From: Morchella semilibera
Lineage: Eukaryota; Ascomycota; Pezizomycetes; Pezizales; Morchellaceae
Direction: 5' to 3'
Assembly: GCA_009192285.1 (NCBI GenBank)
Contig: WBVU01000004.1
Coordinates: 4,548,001-4,612,000, forward strand
DNA: 64,000 nucleotides
In this document: piece by piece, positions 22,819 through 33,631 of the stretch
How positions within the stretch are numbered: the first letter of the stretch is position 1
Layout of the letters: every line of letters begins with the position of its first letter
Translations under genes and position numbers: made by a program
Notes under the pieces: generated by a model
Databases searched by the model: none
Told to the model about the DNA's origin: nothing
What the model saw: the letters and a program-made list of their open reading frames with translations, nothing else

Positions 22819-24270
22819 ATGGTATCTTATCCTCTCTATTGCTCTATATTCAAGCAATTGACATATATACAGGAGGCTTTTTTTTCCTCTTTCTATAAGT
22901 CGGCATCCAAACCGCACCCCTCACCAAACACCCCCGACAACACCCCGGCAAGCCCTAAACAAGGCCAAAAACGAAGCCGCATATCCTCCCATAGTGATAA
23001 AAACGCATCCAAAAAACAGGAGGTCGGACCATTAATCCCCGAGCAGTACATTGATAGTGAGAGCTCGGGCTCCAGCCTTAGTTCAGCCTCTAGCAGTAGT
23101 GTTGCATCCTACATAGAGATCGAATCAGAGGAAGAGATACCCCGGAGCACCCAGAAGGGAAAGTCGAAAACGTCTGAGGAGCCTCCGAAAAGCCCCGTTC
23201 TACGCCCTCCAGGATCCGAGCCTTCAGGATCCGGGCCTTCAGGATCCAGGGCTCCCAAGGGCTTATCGGTGGCCCCTGGCGCCCCCCCAACGACACCTAC
23301 CCATAAGACTCGACGTTCTCTACCCCCCAGGTTAGACCCACAAGTCAGGAAGCGGGTCCAAAAGACCAAGGAGGCCCCTGAAATGGCACCACGATAAAAA
23401 CAGCCCGCCAAGTACATTTGCCAGACCACATACGACTGCCGGAGAATCTTGCACTTAGATAAAGATGGTATCTATAAGGCTCTACGCAAAGAGCTCGCCG
23501 ATGAGATGACAAGGACAGGGTGGGTGAATAAATCCAGCTCGTGCGATTCTTCATTCAATCATTTGTGCGAATATGCCATGGATCACAAGGCCCTCACAAA
23601 TTTGAAGTCCAAGTGGTTAGAAAAGGCTTCAGAGGACTCTATAAAGATCCAGGCAGCCCTAGCCCATCTCATTGTAGATCTATCACAGAAGAGGAAAAGG
23701 ATAGACAAACGACATGACGAAGCTTTGGAAAGTGCGGTGGATAACGAGAGATATTACAAGATGGTACTCAAGTCCTGGGAGAATTTAGGAATACCTCCCA
23801 GGCCCGCAATAACCGTACATGTTATTGACCCAGAGAAGGCTACTGCCATCCCAAGCGATACGTACCGTCCATACGACTGGTATGGGATTGCGTCGCTTAC
23901 GCCATTTACCGGCATTCTCGAAGTGATGTCTATGTATGATTTAGTAGCCCTCGCGCTGAAGCGAGTCCCACCGGCCGCTTCAGGGGGCCCTAATAGGGCT
24001 GTTCGAGCCTTCTACGGGGCGATGTCCAATTCGGCACCCCGGGGGCAGGCAGCTTATCCCCCAGATCCGGAATATGTGCCGATCGGAGACGATCAAGAGC
24101 TGGAAGGTTGGCTCAGGGCCACAGAGGCAAAACCCTTAAGGCTTTGTGCGGTGCTTCATAGGCCTTCGGCAATCGTAGCTGGGCCTACCCAAAGGCCCCA
24201 AACGCCTTCACCAGAGGGATGGGATTACCTGACTGAGGACGATATTAATGATATAGAGCTTTTGGATTAG
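22819..24270 (+). pseudogene. Transposon cargo gene 1a (unknown function), in-frame stop
   Basis: One frame runs 22819-24270 with a TAA at 23395-23397. The first part is a Pro/Ser-rich disordered region (NTPDNTPASPKQGQKRSRIS). The second part, after MAPR-stop, carries the conserved domain shared with gene 1b: YDCRRIL, GIYKALRKELADEM, TGWVNK, KASEDSIKIQAALAHLIVDL, YRPYDWYGIASLTPF, and RAFYGAMSNSAP. It ends early (stop at 24268-24270) relative to gene 1b. I do not recognise the family. It sits divergent to the transposase, sharing the 22438-22818 spacer. Confidence 0.6.
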
Positions 24271-24539
24271 GAACTTGAAGGTCTGAATATACCCTATCCA
24301 TGAACTTATCGGGGTGGGCATTATAGAATGCTCTTCCTGAATGGCATTTATATGAATCTTATTATTCTGACTGAAACCACCTGTAGGTGCAGAGGATAAA
24401 ACCAGCGACGACGGTGATAGGCTCCCAAACCTCTGTAGGCAGTTTAGAAGGCTTGAGGAGCCTTCATTTGGGAATTGGAGTTTTTTGTTTTTGCACATGC
24501 AGTTCTTAATTTTACCCCGGTTATCTCTTTAGGTTTTAG

Positions 24540-24860
24540 CAATAATTATATGATTTATCTTTTGTCTCCTGTGATCCCTGCCAATCTCCTGGGCTCTCCT
24601 GAGGGCTCGCCAAGCCCTCCTGATATCTCCGGAGACTACTGATGATTAAGCGAAACCTCCCAATCTCTCCCGTAATCCCTGTCAATCTCTTGGGCTCTCC
24701 TGAGGACTCGCCAAGCCCTCCTGATATCTCTGGATACTGCTGATGATTAAGCGAAACCTTCCAAGCTCTCCTGTGATCCCTGCCAATCTCCGGAGACAAC
24801 TGATGATTAAGCGAAACCTCCCAAGCTCTCCTGGGCAGGAGGCTCCTCGAGCCTTCAGAT
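24540..24860. repeat. Internal repeat array, left (CTCCTGAGGGCTCGCCAAGC units)
   Basis: About three imperfect units of roughly 100 bp, each with TCTCCTGTGATCCCTGCCAA and ACTGATGATTAAGCGAAACC. The same units recur in inverted orientation at 29490-29700. Confidence 0.75.
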
Positions 24861-25499
24861 GGCTTCAAAAGCCCTAATTAGTGCGCTTGGTGCCTCTGCT
24901 CTCCTGATTCGAGTGATATCATGTGATACGATATTTGCTATGTAGTGAGGTTTGATCATAGATAAACACCGCTCACCCGTTTTCATGTCTTCAAACCTAC
25001 CACTTTTAAACCTGCCACTTTCAAACATACGGTTCTTCATGCCACTCAATGCCTTTCAAGGCTTCGATCTTGAATTACAATACAGTATTTAAGATGGTAC
25101 AGTATCCACTCTAAAGCTCTATATTCAAGCCATTGACAGCCGAGTCTTTAAACGTCCCTTCAAATCTTAACACCTACCCCAAACCTCCAAAAAGGCCCCA
25201 CAAACCCGGAAAAGGCTCCAACCATGCCACCACGCGGGAGACCAGCTGCTACGTACAAGTGCACGACAATCCACGACTGCCGAAGAATCCTACAATTGAC
25301 TGGAAAAGATGCTATCTATAAGGCTCTCCGTAGCGACCTCGCGGACGAGATGGTAAGAATAGGGTGGGTTAATAAGGTCACCTCGGGCGAACAATTATTC
25401 AACAATCTGTGTCAATTTTGCATGGACCACAGGCCCATCAAGGCGCTAAAGACCACATGGTCAGCAAAGGCTTCAGAGGACTCTATAAAGATCCAAGCA

Positions 25500-25636
25500 C
25501 ATCAGCAAGACTTCATTTGTCTCCTGGTGTCTCTTGAGCCTCAGGGGGCTCAGGAAGTATCCTGGAGTCTCAGGAGACTCTCAGGAGACCTGGGAGACTG
25601 TTGGGAGACTCCAGTCACAAGTTGAGTTTGCTGATG
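25500..25636 (+). mobile_element. Miniature element M9 in cargo gene 1b
   Basis: 137 bp, CA duplication. The unoccupied site is seen in paralogue 1a (ATCCAGGCAGCCC near 23650). Confidence 0.95.
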
Positions 25637-26421
25637 CAGCCCTCCTCCGCCTCATTATCGATCTATCCCAGAAGAGAAACAGGACAGCCCAATGCCATGG
25701 TGGGGCTTTGGGGGGCGCAGATGATGAAGCTAAAGATACACCCACCTCCGGGGCACCTCCTGCCCGCACAAACGAACTGCAGACCACACTGGAGTTCTGG
25801 CAGGCCTTGGGAATACCCTACAGGCCGGCAATAACCATACATATTATTGACCTAGAAAGGGTTACAGGCATCCCCAGCGATATATACCGCCACTATGATT
25901 GGTACAGGCCCGGATCGCTTATCACCTTTATTAATATCCTTCAGGGGTTGTCTATGCAAGATTTAGAAAGACTTGCAATAAAGCGAGCCCCACCAACGGC
26001 TCCAGGGAGCCCCGCGAGGGCTTTCCGAGCCTTCTACGGGGCGTTGTCCAATTCGGCCCCCGGGGGCAGGCACCCTATCCCCCAAATCCGGAATATGTGC
26101 AGATCGGAGATTCTGAAGAGCTGGAAGGTTGGCTCAAAACCACAGAGGCAAAACCCTTAAGGCTCTGTGCGGTGCTTCACAAGCCTTCGGCAATCGTTAC
26201 TGGGCCTACCCAAATGCCTCAAACACCTTCACTAGAAGGATATCAGCACCTTACTAGAGGCGACATTGATGGAATAGAGCTTGATGTTGAGGAGGAAATG
26301 CTAACGTTTAGGAATAAGGTTGATCAAACAGGTTTGAATATCTCCATGCCCCGTACTGATGAGGGGTGCCAGATGCTCCAGGCGGTGGTGCATGAGCGTT
26401 CCGAGAGGTACGCGGCGATTG

Positions 26422-26530
26422 CATCAGCAAGCATTACTATTTGTGACTGGAGTCTCCTGAGTCTCCTGACAGTCTCCTGAGTCTCCTGAGACCCCTGTAA
26501 TCTCCTGAGACTTGTAAAATCTTGCTGATG
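26422..26530 (-). mobile_element. Miniature element M10, short variant
   Basis: 109 bp, TG duplication. One end reads CATCAGCAAGCATTACTATT and differs from the usual subterminal sequence, so this is a separate subfamily or an internally rearranged copy. Confidence 0.85.
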
Positions 26531-27252
26531 TGGAAGAAGGCTCGATGAGCATTAAAGAAGGCTCTACCCAAATGCCATTACCTTTGAGTCTTGTCACTAT
26601 GATCGTGAACGTATTTGGACCTAGGCCGAGAGAAATCACCTGTTTAGGCACACCAATGGTGAAGGCGGAGATGCCAACGACCGTGTCTCCGAGGACTCTA
26701 GCGACCTAGTATGAGTTTAGAAGGCCCGAGGGGCGTTGATTGGAGCTTAGAAGGCTTGATTAGAGCTTAGAAGGCCTGATAAGCGGTTTGATGTTGACTG
26801 CAGTTGTTTTTTGTTTTTTGGAGATGCAGTTGCAATTTTGCCTGTTTGGGAATATATGGTTGCCTATTTGAGTATCGTGTTATCTTATTTAGGTTAGTTA
26901 TAGAATTGATTCTGTCTTAGCGAGCCGTCCGGAAGGCTTCTCGCCAAAAACCTCTAATTGCCGAGAAAAAGCAAAGGTGATATGGTGTGAATCGAACCAT
27001 ATATAGTGGAGGTGAGAGCCTTCATGAAGGCTCTTCCAGCCTTACAAACAACTATCATGGCTTCGCAGAGAGCAAAAATCAACAAGCGTGGCGTTGAGGA
27101 AGGACATGGCATGCAAGCCCCGATCTCCTCCTCCATTAATAAACGTCTAAGGGGGGCGATGAGTATTTTGAGTTCTGCGAGCAGTAGGAATTCCGGTATT
27201 ATAGAACCAGATACTGACCCCGATTACTATGGATCCCCGAACCCTCCAGAAA

Positions 27253-27389
27253 CATCAGCAAGACTTGATTTGTCTCCTGATGTCTCCTGAGTCTCAGGAG
27301 ACTCAAAAAGTATCCAGGAGTCTCAGGAGACTCTCAGGAGACCCAGGAGACTGCTGGGAGACTTCAGTCATAAGTTGAGTTTGCTGATG
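27253..27389 (+). mobile_element. Miniature element M11 in cargo gene 2
   Basis: 137 bp, AA duplication. Confidence 0.94.
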
Positions 27390-28044
27390 AAGGTTTCCGG
27401 ACGGGGCAATATTGGTAAACGGAGCGTTGCAGGGCCCACCAAAAACCTGGAGTGATTTTGATGATCATCCAGAGGAGGAAGACTACGTTCAAATCCATGA
27501 GGATGACTATGAGGACGAGGAGCCGGGAGATGAGAATGCACCACCGCCCCAGCGTATGCCTTTATCAGAACGGAGTATATCCCCAGTCCCACCATCCCCA
27601 CCACAACCACTACAACTACCACCACCATCACGACCACTGCCACGACCACCATCAAACCGGTGGTCGCGAGCTGGAAAAACACCAAGGGAGGCCCCTGTGG
27701 CCTCCGCCAGGGCTCTTGCAGCCACTCGAAGGAGACATAGTGGACTGGCGGCAGAAGCAATTGCTTCTTCTTCTTTTGCAGTAAATATGATGCAGGTATG
27801 TGATATTTAAATCCCCCTCGTCTCAGTCAAACCGCTGATATAACGGAGCACGGAAACCGTCATGTCGTGAATTCACGAAGGCTGGAAACTCCACGGAAGG
27901 CTGGAGCAGCCTCCGAAAGGGCTAGCATCGCCTCCACAAGTTCCTCATTTCGCTCGACCAGCAGCACCTTGCGACAAGAGCTCGACCGCGAGAACGAGAC
28001 AACCCCTTCAAATTCACAACCCTTTCGCATGCCTAGCTCTCCAC

Positions 28045-28181
28045 CATCAGCAAACTCAACTTGTGACTGGAGTCTCCCAACAGTCTCCCAGGTCTCCTGA
28101 GAGTCTCCTGAGACCCCTGGATATTTTCTGAGTCTCCTGAGGCTCAGGAGACATCAGGAGACAAATGAAGTCTTGCTGATG
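28045..28181 (-). mobile_element. Miniature element M12 in cargo gene 2
   Basis: 137 bp, AC duplication. Confidence 0.94.
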
Positions 28182-29483
28182 ACAGCAATATCGTAGAGCC
28201 CTATCTCCATATAGAACGCCAACGCCTTCGCAGTATGGAACGCCAATGCCTTCGCAGTATGGAGCACTAGAGCCTGACTCCATTAATGAAAACGCAGCAG
28301 AGGCCAAGTCCGTAATCAAGCATGCGGGATACCTTCTCGGACGTTATACATTGCTCGAGGAGCCTTGGCCTCAAGCTGATTCTCTTAGTATTAACGTCCG
28401 TCGGTTTTGGAGTGAGGTAAACGACCATTTTAATACAAGTCTACCAATGACTAAGTTAGCTAGGAGCGACGTGAGTGCCTCGCGCGCCTTTCGGAGAGCT
28501 TAGTGAGCCTTCGCTAACTGCTTCCATTAGGTTCAAATCAATTGTTCGCGGGTGAGATCGCACCTTGTTTTTACAGTGAAGGACTGTATGTCGAAGGATC
28601 TTTTGTATGGCTTGAGCGAGGAGAAAACGCCAGAGGCAAAGGGTAAGAAGGTGTCCTTTCTCCTCGAGAATGACCGTTTTATAAGCGATCCCGATGATTA
28701 TACTGTAAGAGCTCTCTCCACCGTTCTATGAGCCTTTGGCAAGGTGCTGACAGCCACTAGACAGGCCGGCTTCACTTTTGGGCTCCGGAAATCGTAGAAG
28801 TAATATTTCTAAAATATTACAAAGGTGATAAAATGCGTGGGGCCAGGGATCCTGGTTTCATTGATGATATATCTCAGGCGTTTATTAGCCTAGTTTGCAC
28901 CGCAATCTGGTTTATCTTACGATCTTGGAAAACAGGCATATACGTCGAAGGGTTGAACCTCAATCCTCATCAGAATCCGGATATCATGAGTAAGGCGCAC
29001 CAAGCCCTCTAAAAGGCTCCTTCTGACTTCGGGATACCTCCAGCTACCTATAACAGAATGTTAAGCACATGGGGGAAGAGAAGCAAGGAGAACCAGGAGG
29101 GCACACTGGAAGTAATACGAGAATCAATTCGCGAGAAGGTAAATAAAAAAGTCTCAAAGAGCCTTATCTATATACTAACAAGCCTTTTAGGTCGATGAGT
29201 TAAGAGGGCCTAAAGAGGTTATATCCAGAGTCGGCCTGGAGGAGGATGATGTTCAATTAGCTGCGGATATAGCCGCATGGAGAGCTGCAAAGGCGCGCGG
29301 AAAGAAAGGGAAGGCACCAGAGTGATTTGGGGGACGTGAGCATGGCGAAGGCGGGAGAGGCATTTCAAGAGCCTCCTCCCGCCTCGACGGTGGATATGTG
29401 ATTTTGGGGGAGGACTCCTATTTTTATGTATGTTATGAATAATCAAAGTGGATTTTGAGGTATCAGTAGATTAGTAATAGTTT

Positions 29484-29700
29484 GAAAGTCCTCGGAGATA
29501 TTGGGAGAGCCCAGGAGATAGGCAGGGATTACAGGAGAGCATGGGAGATATGGCTTAATCTTCAAGAGTCTCCGGAGATATCAGGAGGGCTTGGCGAGCC
29601 CTCAGGAGAGCCTAGGAGATTGGCAGGGATTACAGGAGAGCTTGGGAGGTTTCGCTTAATCCTCCGGAGATATCAGGAGGGCTTCGGGAGCCCTCACGAG
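29484..29700. repeat. Internal repeat array, right (inverted copy of 24540-24860)
   Basis: Units with GGAGATATCAGGAGGGCTTG and GGCAGGGATTACAGGAGAGC, the reverse complement of the left array. Confidence 0.75.
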
Positions 29701-29799
29701 AACGCCCTACTCATCCTTGGGCTTATAACAGAGCGTCTCTGAAGCCTCTCTAAACGAAAGCCTCTTACTAGTGTGGAGGTCTACGATATCTCGCAGCCT

Positions 29800-30012
29800 C
29801 TTGGGAGAGAATATTACAAAGCCTCCAGATGGCGGCAGGAGAGCGCCGCTTAGCATCAGGAGAGCCCGCTAAGCCTTCTTGAAGGCTCGGGAGGCTCCTG
29901 CAAAGGCTCAGGAGGCCCTCGTACTGGCGGATAAGCCCCTGGAGATCGAAGGTTTGACGGGTGTCTCCGAACGTCTCCCACACCTCCCGGGCCTCCGGTA
30001 GGGTTGAATAGG
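29800..30012. repeat. Right subterminal repeat region of the large transposon
   Basis: GGAGAGC, GAAGGCTCGGGAGGCTCC and GGAGAC-type words repeated up to the right terminus. It lacks coding sequence and mirrors the left end. Confidence 0.65.
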
Positions 30013-30403
30013 CTTGCTGATGTAATCCACTATGACGCACACTTTCGCTCATAGAACCTCATAGAAACCCGTCGCTACCACACCTCGTAATCCTCCCCAC
30101 CATCTCCGCTATTCTACATTACCAATCCATCACGCCATCGAACCTCCCAAAACCCAATGACGACACCCCCCACCTCGCACTCCCCACTCTCGCTTATCAG
30201 TACCCTAACAACCACAACCGTGCATCGCCTATCGGGCTGTCGAAACAAATGCCAAGATGCCGGGACACAACCGTTCCGCTACGAATAGGAACATACACAG
30301 GAACATTTGACTGCCGTGTCGTAAAGCCATCAGAATTTGACATCATTCATGCCATTTGGTCTTACGAATGCACCTGCTACGTTTCAAACGCTCATGAACA
30401 CTG

Positions 30404-31174
30404 TGTGACGGAGTAAACCGACGCAAAGAAGAAGATGACAATGATGACGCAGAAGGACCCAAGGGGCACAGCCGAAGCGACGAGGAGACCGACGAAGACA
30501 AAGGTAGCACCGGGCAGGCACAAGCACAGGCACCGGCAAAGGCAAAGACAGGAGCAAGGGCACAAGAACACAAGGCAGGGGAAGTGAGGACCAGATGGAC
30601 CTCAACGAGAACGATGAGAAACATCAGCAAGACTTCATTTGTCTCCTGATGTCTCCTGAGACTCAGGAGACTCAAAGAATCTCCAGGAGTCTCAGGAGAC
30701 TCTCAGGAGACCTGGGAGACTGTTGGGATACTGCAGTCATAAGTTGAGTTTGCTGATGAATACTATGAGTTTCCTCTCGTCAGAGGAGCAAGTATTTGGT
30801 ACGAGAGGCTATGGCTTGGAAATAGGAGTAGATTCCTATATACTGAGATAACGGGAAGACAAGACAGAGAGGAAAGAAAGAAAGAACTAAGGAAAACATC
30901 TATCCCCGCTATTTAACACCCCTCCTTTACCAGTCCGCTATGACTCATACGTCACCTCATAGAAACACATAGAAACCCGTCGCTACCACACCTCGTAATC
31001 CTCCCACCATCTCCACTATTCTACATTACCAATCCATCACGCCATCGAACCTCCCAGAACCCAATGACGACAGCCTCCACCTCGCGCTCCCCACCCTCGC
31101 TTAACATTGCCCTAACAACCACAACCATGTATCACCTACCGAACTGTCGGGACAGATGCCAAGACGCCGGGACA
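30404..31174 (+). repeat. Solo LTR-B
   Basis: Perfect 5-bp duplication CACTG (30399-30403/31175-31179). One miniature element inside. Confidence 0.95.
30622..30758 (+). mobile_element. Miniature element M13 in a solo LTR
   Basis: 137 bp, AA duplication; unoccupied site GATGAGAAATACTATG visible at about 17905. Confidence 0.95.
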
Positions 31175-31695
31175 CACTGTTTTATACCCTTATTTAAATA
31201 AGTTTGATCTAGTTTATCTGTATGACTTACTAAACTATTTGGAAATGCTTGCAGAGTACCAAATCTATGTAATGGCCGTGTTTGATCTATTAGCAATGAA
31301 TCAACTCTATGCAAAGCCATCTGAGTCTAGCTTTTTGCAAGAAAGGTTAGAGTTCTGTGGACATATGGTTGAAGGAGGAGAGGTATTACCTACTCCAGAA
31401 AAGCTCGATATTATTAGGGAATAGCCTAGACCTACTACAGCCCATGATATTAGACAATTTTCGGGTCTTGCTTTCTATTACAGACGGTTTATTTGCCACT
31501 TCGCGACCATTGTTGAACCGCTATTTGATCTTTTTAAGGAGGACAATCTAGTCGCTAGGAAACAGGAACACAGGAAAATTATTTGGAATGTTTCCTATGG
31601 GAATGGATTTGATACACTCAAGAAAAATATGATATTAGATCCAATTTTGCTCCAGCTAGATGTATCAGCACTGTTCACGATCGAAACCGGCGTAA

Positions 31696-32469
31696 TGTCC
31701 CGGCGTCTTGGCATTGGTTCTGAGGGTTTGGTAGTCGAAGCGCTGTTATGATTGTTAGGGTATTGCTAAGTGAGGAAAGGGTGAGTTAAGGAGGAGGGTG
31801 TCGTCATTGGATTCTGGGAGGTTCGATCGGCGTGACGGATTTGTAATGTAAATAGTAGGAGATAGTGGGGAGGAATACGAGGTGTGGTAGCGATGGTTTT
31901 CTACGAGTTTCTATGGGGAGATGTATGAGTCATAGTGGACTAGTGAAGGAGGGGTGTTAAATAGCGGGGATAGATGTTTTCCTTGGTTTTTTCTTTTTTT
32001 CCTTTTTGTCTCGTCTTCCTGTTATCTCGGTATATAGGAATCTACTCCTATTTCTGAACCATAGCTTCTCGTACCAAAGACTCTGTCCTCCTGAAAGAGG
32101 AAATTCATAGTACCTCTCATCGTTCTCGTTGAGGTCCACTCGGTCCTCACTTTCCCTGCCCTGTGCCCTTGTGCCTTTGCCCTTGCCTTTGCCTTTGCTG
32201 GTGCCTGTGCTTGTGCCTGCCAGGTGTTGCCCTTGTCTTCATCAGCAAGACTTCATTTGTCTCCTGATGTCTCCTGAGACTCAGGAGACTCAAAGAATCT
32301 CCAGGAGTCTCAGGAGACTCTCAGGAGACCTGGGAGACTGTTGGGATACTGCAGTCATAAGTTGAGTTTGCTGATGTTTATCGGTCTCCTCGTTACCCTG
32401 GCTGTGCTCCTCGGGTTATGCTGTGTCATCATTGTCATCTTCTTCTTTGCGTCGGGTCACTCTGTCACA
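31696..32469 (-). repeat. Solo LTR-B (inverse orientation)
   Basis: Perfect duplication CGTAA (31691-31695/32470-32474), inserted in gypsy A RT/RNase H sequence. Contains M14. Confidence 0.95.
32240..32376 (+). mobile_element. Miniature element M14 in a solo LTR
   Basis: 137 bp, TT duplication. Confidence 0.94.
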
Positions 32470-32629
32470 CGTAAGTGATTATGCCATAGAATGTGTCCTC
32501 TTACAGACTTCATCAAAGGATGAGCAGTTACATTCGGTAGCATACAATAGCAGACGCTTAACATCAACTGAATTCAAATATCCTGTTCATGAGAAGGAGC
32601 TGTTAGCAATTAAGTATACGCTCCGTATA

Positions 32630-32766
32630 TATCAGTAAACTTAACTTGTGATTGGAGTCTCCCAGCAGTCTCCCAGGTCTCATGAGAGTCTCTTAAGACT
32701 CCTGGATATGTTTTGAGTCTCCTGAGGCTCAAGAAACATCAGGAGAGAATTAAAATCTTGCTGATG
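32630..32766 (-). mobile_element. Miniature element M15, diverged
   Basis: 137 bp. Flanks TA/CA do not match exactly; left end mutated (TATCAGTAAAC). Confidence 0.8.
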
Positions 32767-32887
32767 CATGGCGGTATTATATCGATAATGGTCAACCCAC
32801 TACGGTCGCTACAGACTATGAGAGCCTTAAGTATCTTAAGACAACTAAGGCACCTTCAAAGAGACTAGCTAGATGAATATCAGAGTT

Positions 32888-33024
32888 CATCAGCAAACTC
32901 AACTTGTGCCTGGAGTCTCCCAACAGTCTCCCGGTTCTCCTGAGAGTCTCCTGAGACCTCCGGATATTTTTTGAGTCTCCTGAGACTCAGGAGACATCAG
33001 GAAACAAATAAAGTCTTGCTGATG
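32888..33024 (-). mobile_element. Miniature element M16
   Basis: 137 bp, TT duplication. Confidence 0.92.
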
Positions 33025-33107
33025 TTGTCTGAGTTTGACATGGATATACAATATCATAGGGCAAAGATAATATAGTGGCCGACGTGTTTAGTAGGAGACC
33101 GGACTTT

Positions 33108-33244
33108 CATCAGCAAACTCAACTTATGACTGCAGTCTCCCAACCGTCTCCCGGGTCTCCTGAGAGTCTCCTGAGACCTCTGGAGATTTTTTGAGTCTCC
33201 TGAGGCTCAGGAGACATCAGGAGACAAATGAAGTCTTGCTGATG
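33108..33244 (-). mobile_element. Miniature element M17
   Basis: 137 bp, TT duplication. Confidence 0.92.
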
Positions 33245-33631
33245 TTATCAGTATAATAATTTTTGACCAAGTATCTTATTTGAAAGTCGACAAAGCTATG
33301 AGATCAGTATCTTGTACAAGCACTATTTGCTTGTAGAGTCAGGGTACATACAACATTTAGGTTTGGGCCATTTAACATCCTATATGCAAGACACCTGATC
33401 TTACCCACTGATGACAACCCGCTTCGACCATTAGACATACTGATCAACAACGCAGAAGAACGTATAAACAAATTACAGCATGCTTGATTGCAGGCGAACA
33501 AAGCGACGTACATTCGCAAACTCAATACTATGAGAGTCCGCGATATGGTCGTTAAATTGCATGAATTCGAAGCAGGCGATTACGTTCTGGTCAGACATAA
33601 AGAACCACAAAAGTTTGAAGCTAGATGGTAT
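33245..33631 (+). pseudogene. Gypsy A integrase C-terminal fragment
   Basis: Carries LHEFEAGDYVLVRHKEPQKF and EARWY of the integrase C-terminal region. The catalytic integrase core is absent. Continues as GPYKVISIMS near 34345 beyond an LTR-C insertion. Confidence 0.7.

Larger units (their letters stand above)
25224..26709 (+). pseudogene. Transposon cargo gene 1b (paralogue of 1a), broken by two miniature elements and a frameshift
   Basis: Starts MPPRGRPAATYKCTTIHDCR, the same domain as 1a. It is interrupted after ASEDSIKIQA by M9 (25500-25636) and after ERYAAI by M10 (26422-26530). Removing each element with one target copy restores the frame in both cases. Near 26060 one base is missing from a C/G run compared with 1a, shifting the frame before EELEGWLKTTEAKPLRLCAV. 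The end (TAG 26707-26709) lies past a tail absent from 1a. Upstream sequence around 24890-25130 resembles 22600-22850, so promoter and gene were duplicated together. Confidence 0.65.
27058..29325 (+). pseudogene. Transposon cargo gene 2, multi-exon, DUF6532-like C-terminus, broken by two miniature elements
   Basis: Starts MASQRAKINKRGVEEGHG. The first half is disordered (acidic stretch, then Pro-rich). M11 and M12 interrupt coding sequence, and ignoring each with one 2-bp copy restores the frame (PPERFPDGAILVNG; SSPQQYRRALSPYRTP). Introns: 27796-27848, 28471-28530, 28705-28760, 29139-29190. The C-terminal part carries FWAPEIVEVIFLKYYKG and FISLVCTAIWFILRSWKTG, a pattern I associate with the fungal DUF6532 family of unknown function. 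One TAA at 29010-29012 breaks the last-but-one exon. The terminus is AAWRAAKARGKKGKAPE. The start is uncertain; an upstream in-frame ATG lies at 27006. Confidence 0.6.
18913..30022. mobile_element. 11,110-bp Plavaka-like DNA transposon with CATCAGCAAG ends
   Basis: Both ends read CATCAGCAAG inward (18913-18922; reverse complement at 30013-30022). The target duplication is TA (18911-18912, 30023-30024). Joining the flanks restores the LTR-B sequence (CTCCACTAATCC...CTATGAC against CTCCACTGGTCCGCTATGAC elsewhere). Contents: transposase (-), a duplicated cargo gene (+, +), a DUF6532-like gene (+), arrays of GGAGG/GAGCCT-type words near both ends and inside, and four miniature elements. The ends match those of the 137-bp miniature family. 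Assignment to the Plavaka/CACTA-related group rests on the transposase. Confidence 0.88.
18523..30267 (+). repeat. Solo LTR-B carrying the 11.1-kb DNA transposon
   Basis: The LTR starts at 18523 and ends at 30267. Its flanks CGACC (18518-18522) and CAACC (30268-30272) match at four of five bases. Without the transposon and the duplicated TA the LTR is about 633 bp, the same as clean copies. Confidence 0.85.
30268..31695 (+). pseudogene. Gypsy A reverse transcriptase fragments
   Basis: 30268-30403 ends with [19 protein letters not shown] and is cut by a solo LTR. From 31180 it resumes with LDLVYLYDLL-like, AVFDLLAMNQLYAKPSES, RLEFCGHMVEGGEVLPTPEK, and QFSGLAFYYRRFICHFATIV, then stops at the next LTR. 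These are RT and connection motifs with several stops. A segment between the protease and the RT thumb is missing. Confidence 0.8.
32470..33107 (+). pseudogene. Gypsy A RNase H fragments
   Basis: Reads SDYAIECVLLQTSSKDEQL and YPVHEKELLAIKYTLRIY. After M15 comes YYIDNGQPTTVATDYESLKY. After M16 comes a remnant of the LDIQY-type tail. This is typical gypsy RNase H, chopped by miniature elements. Confidence 0.8.
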
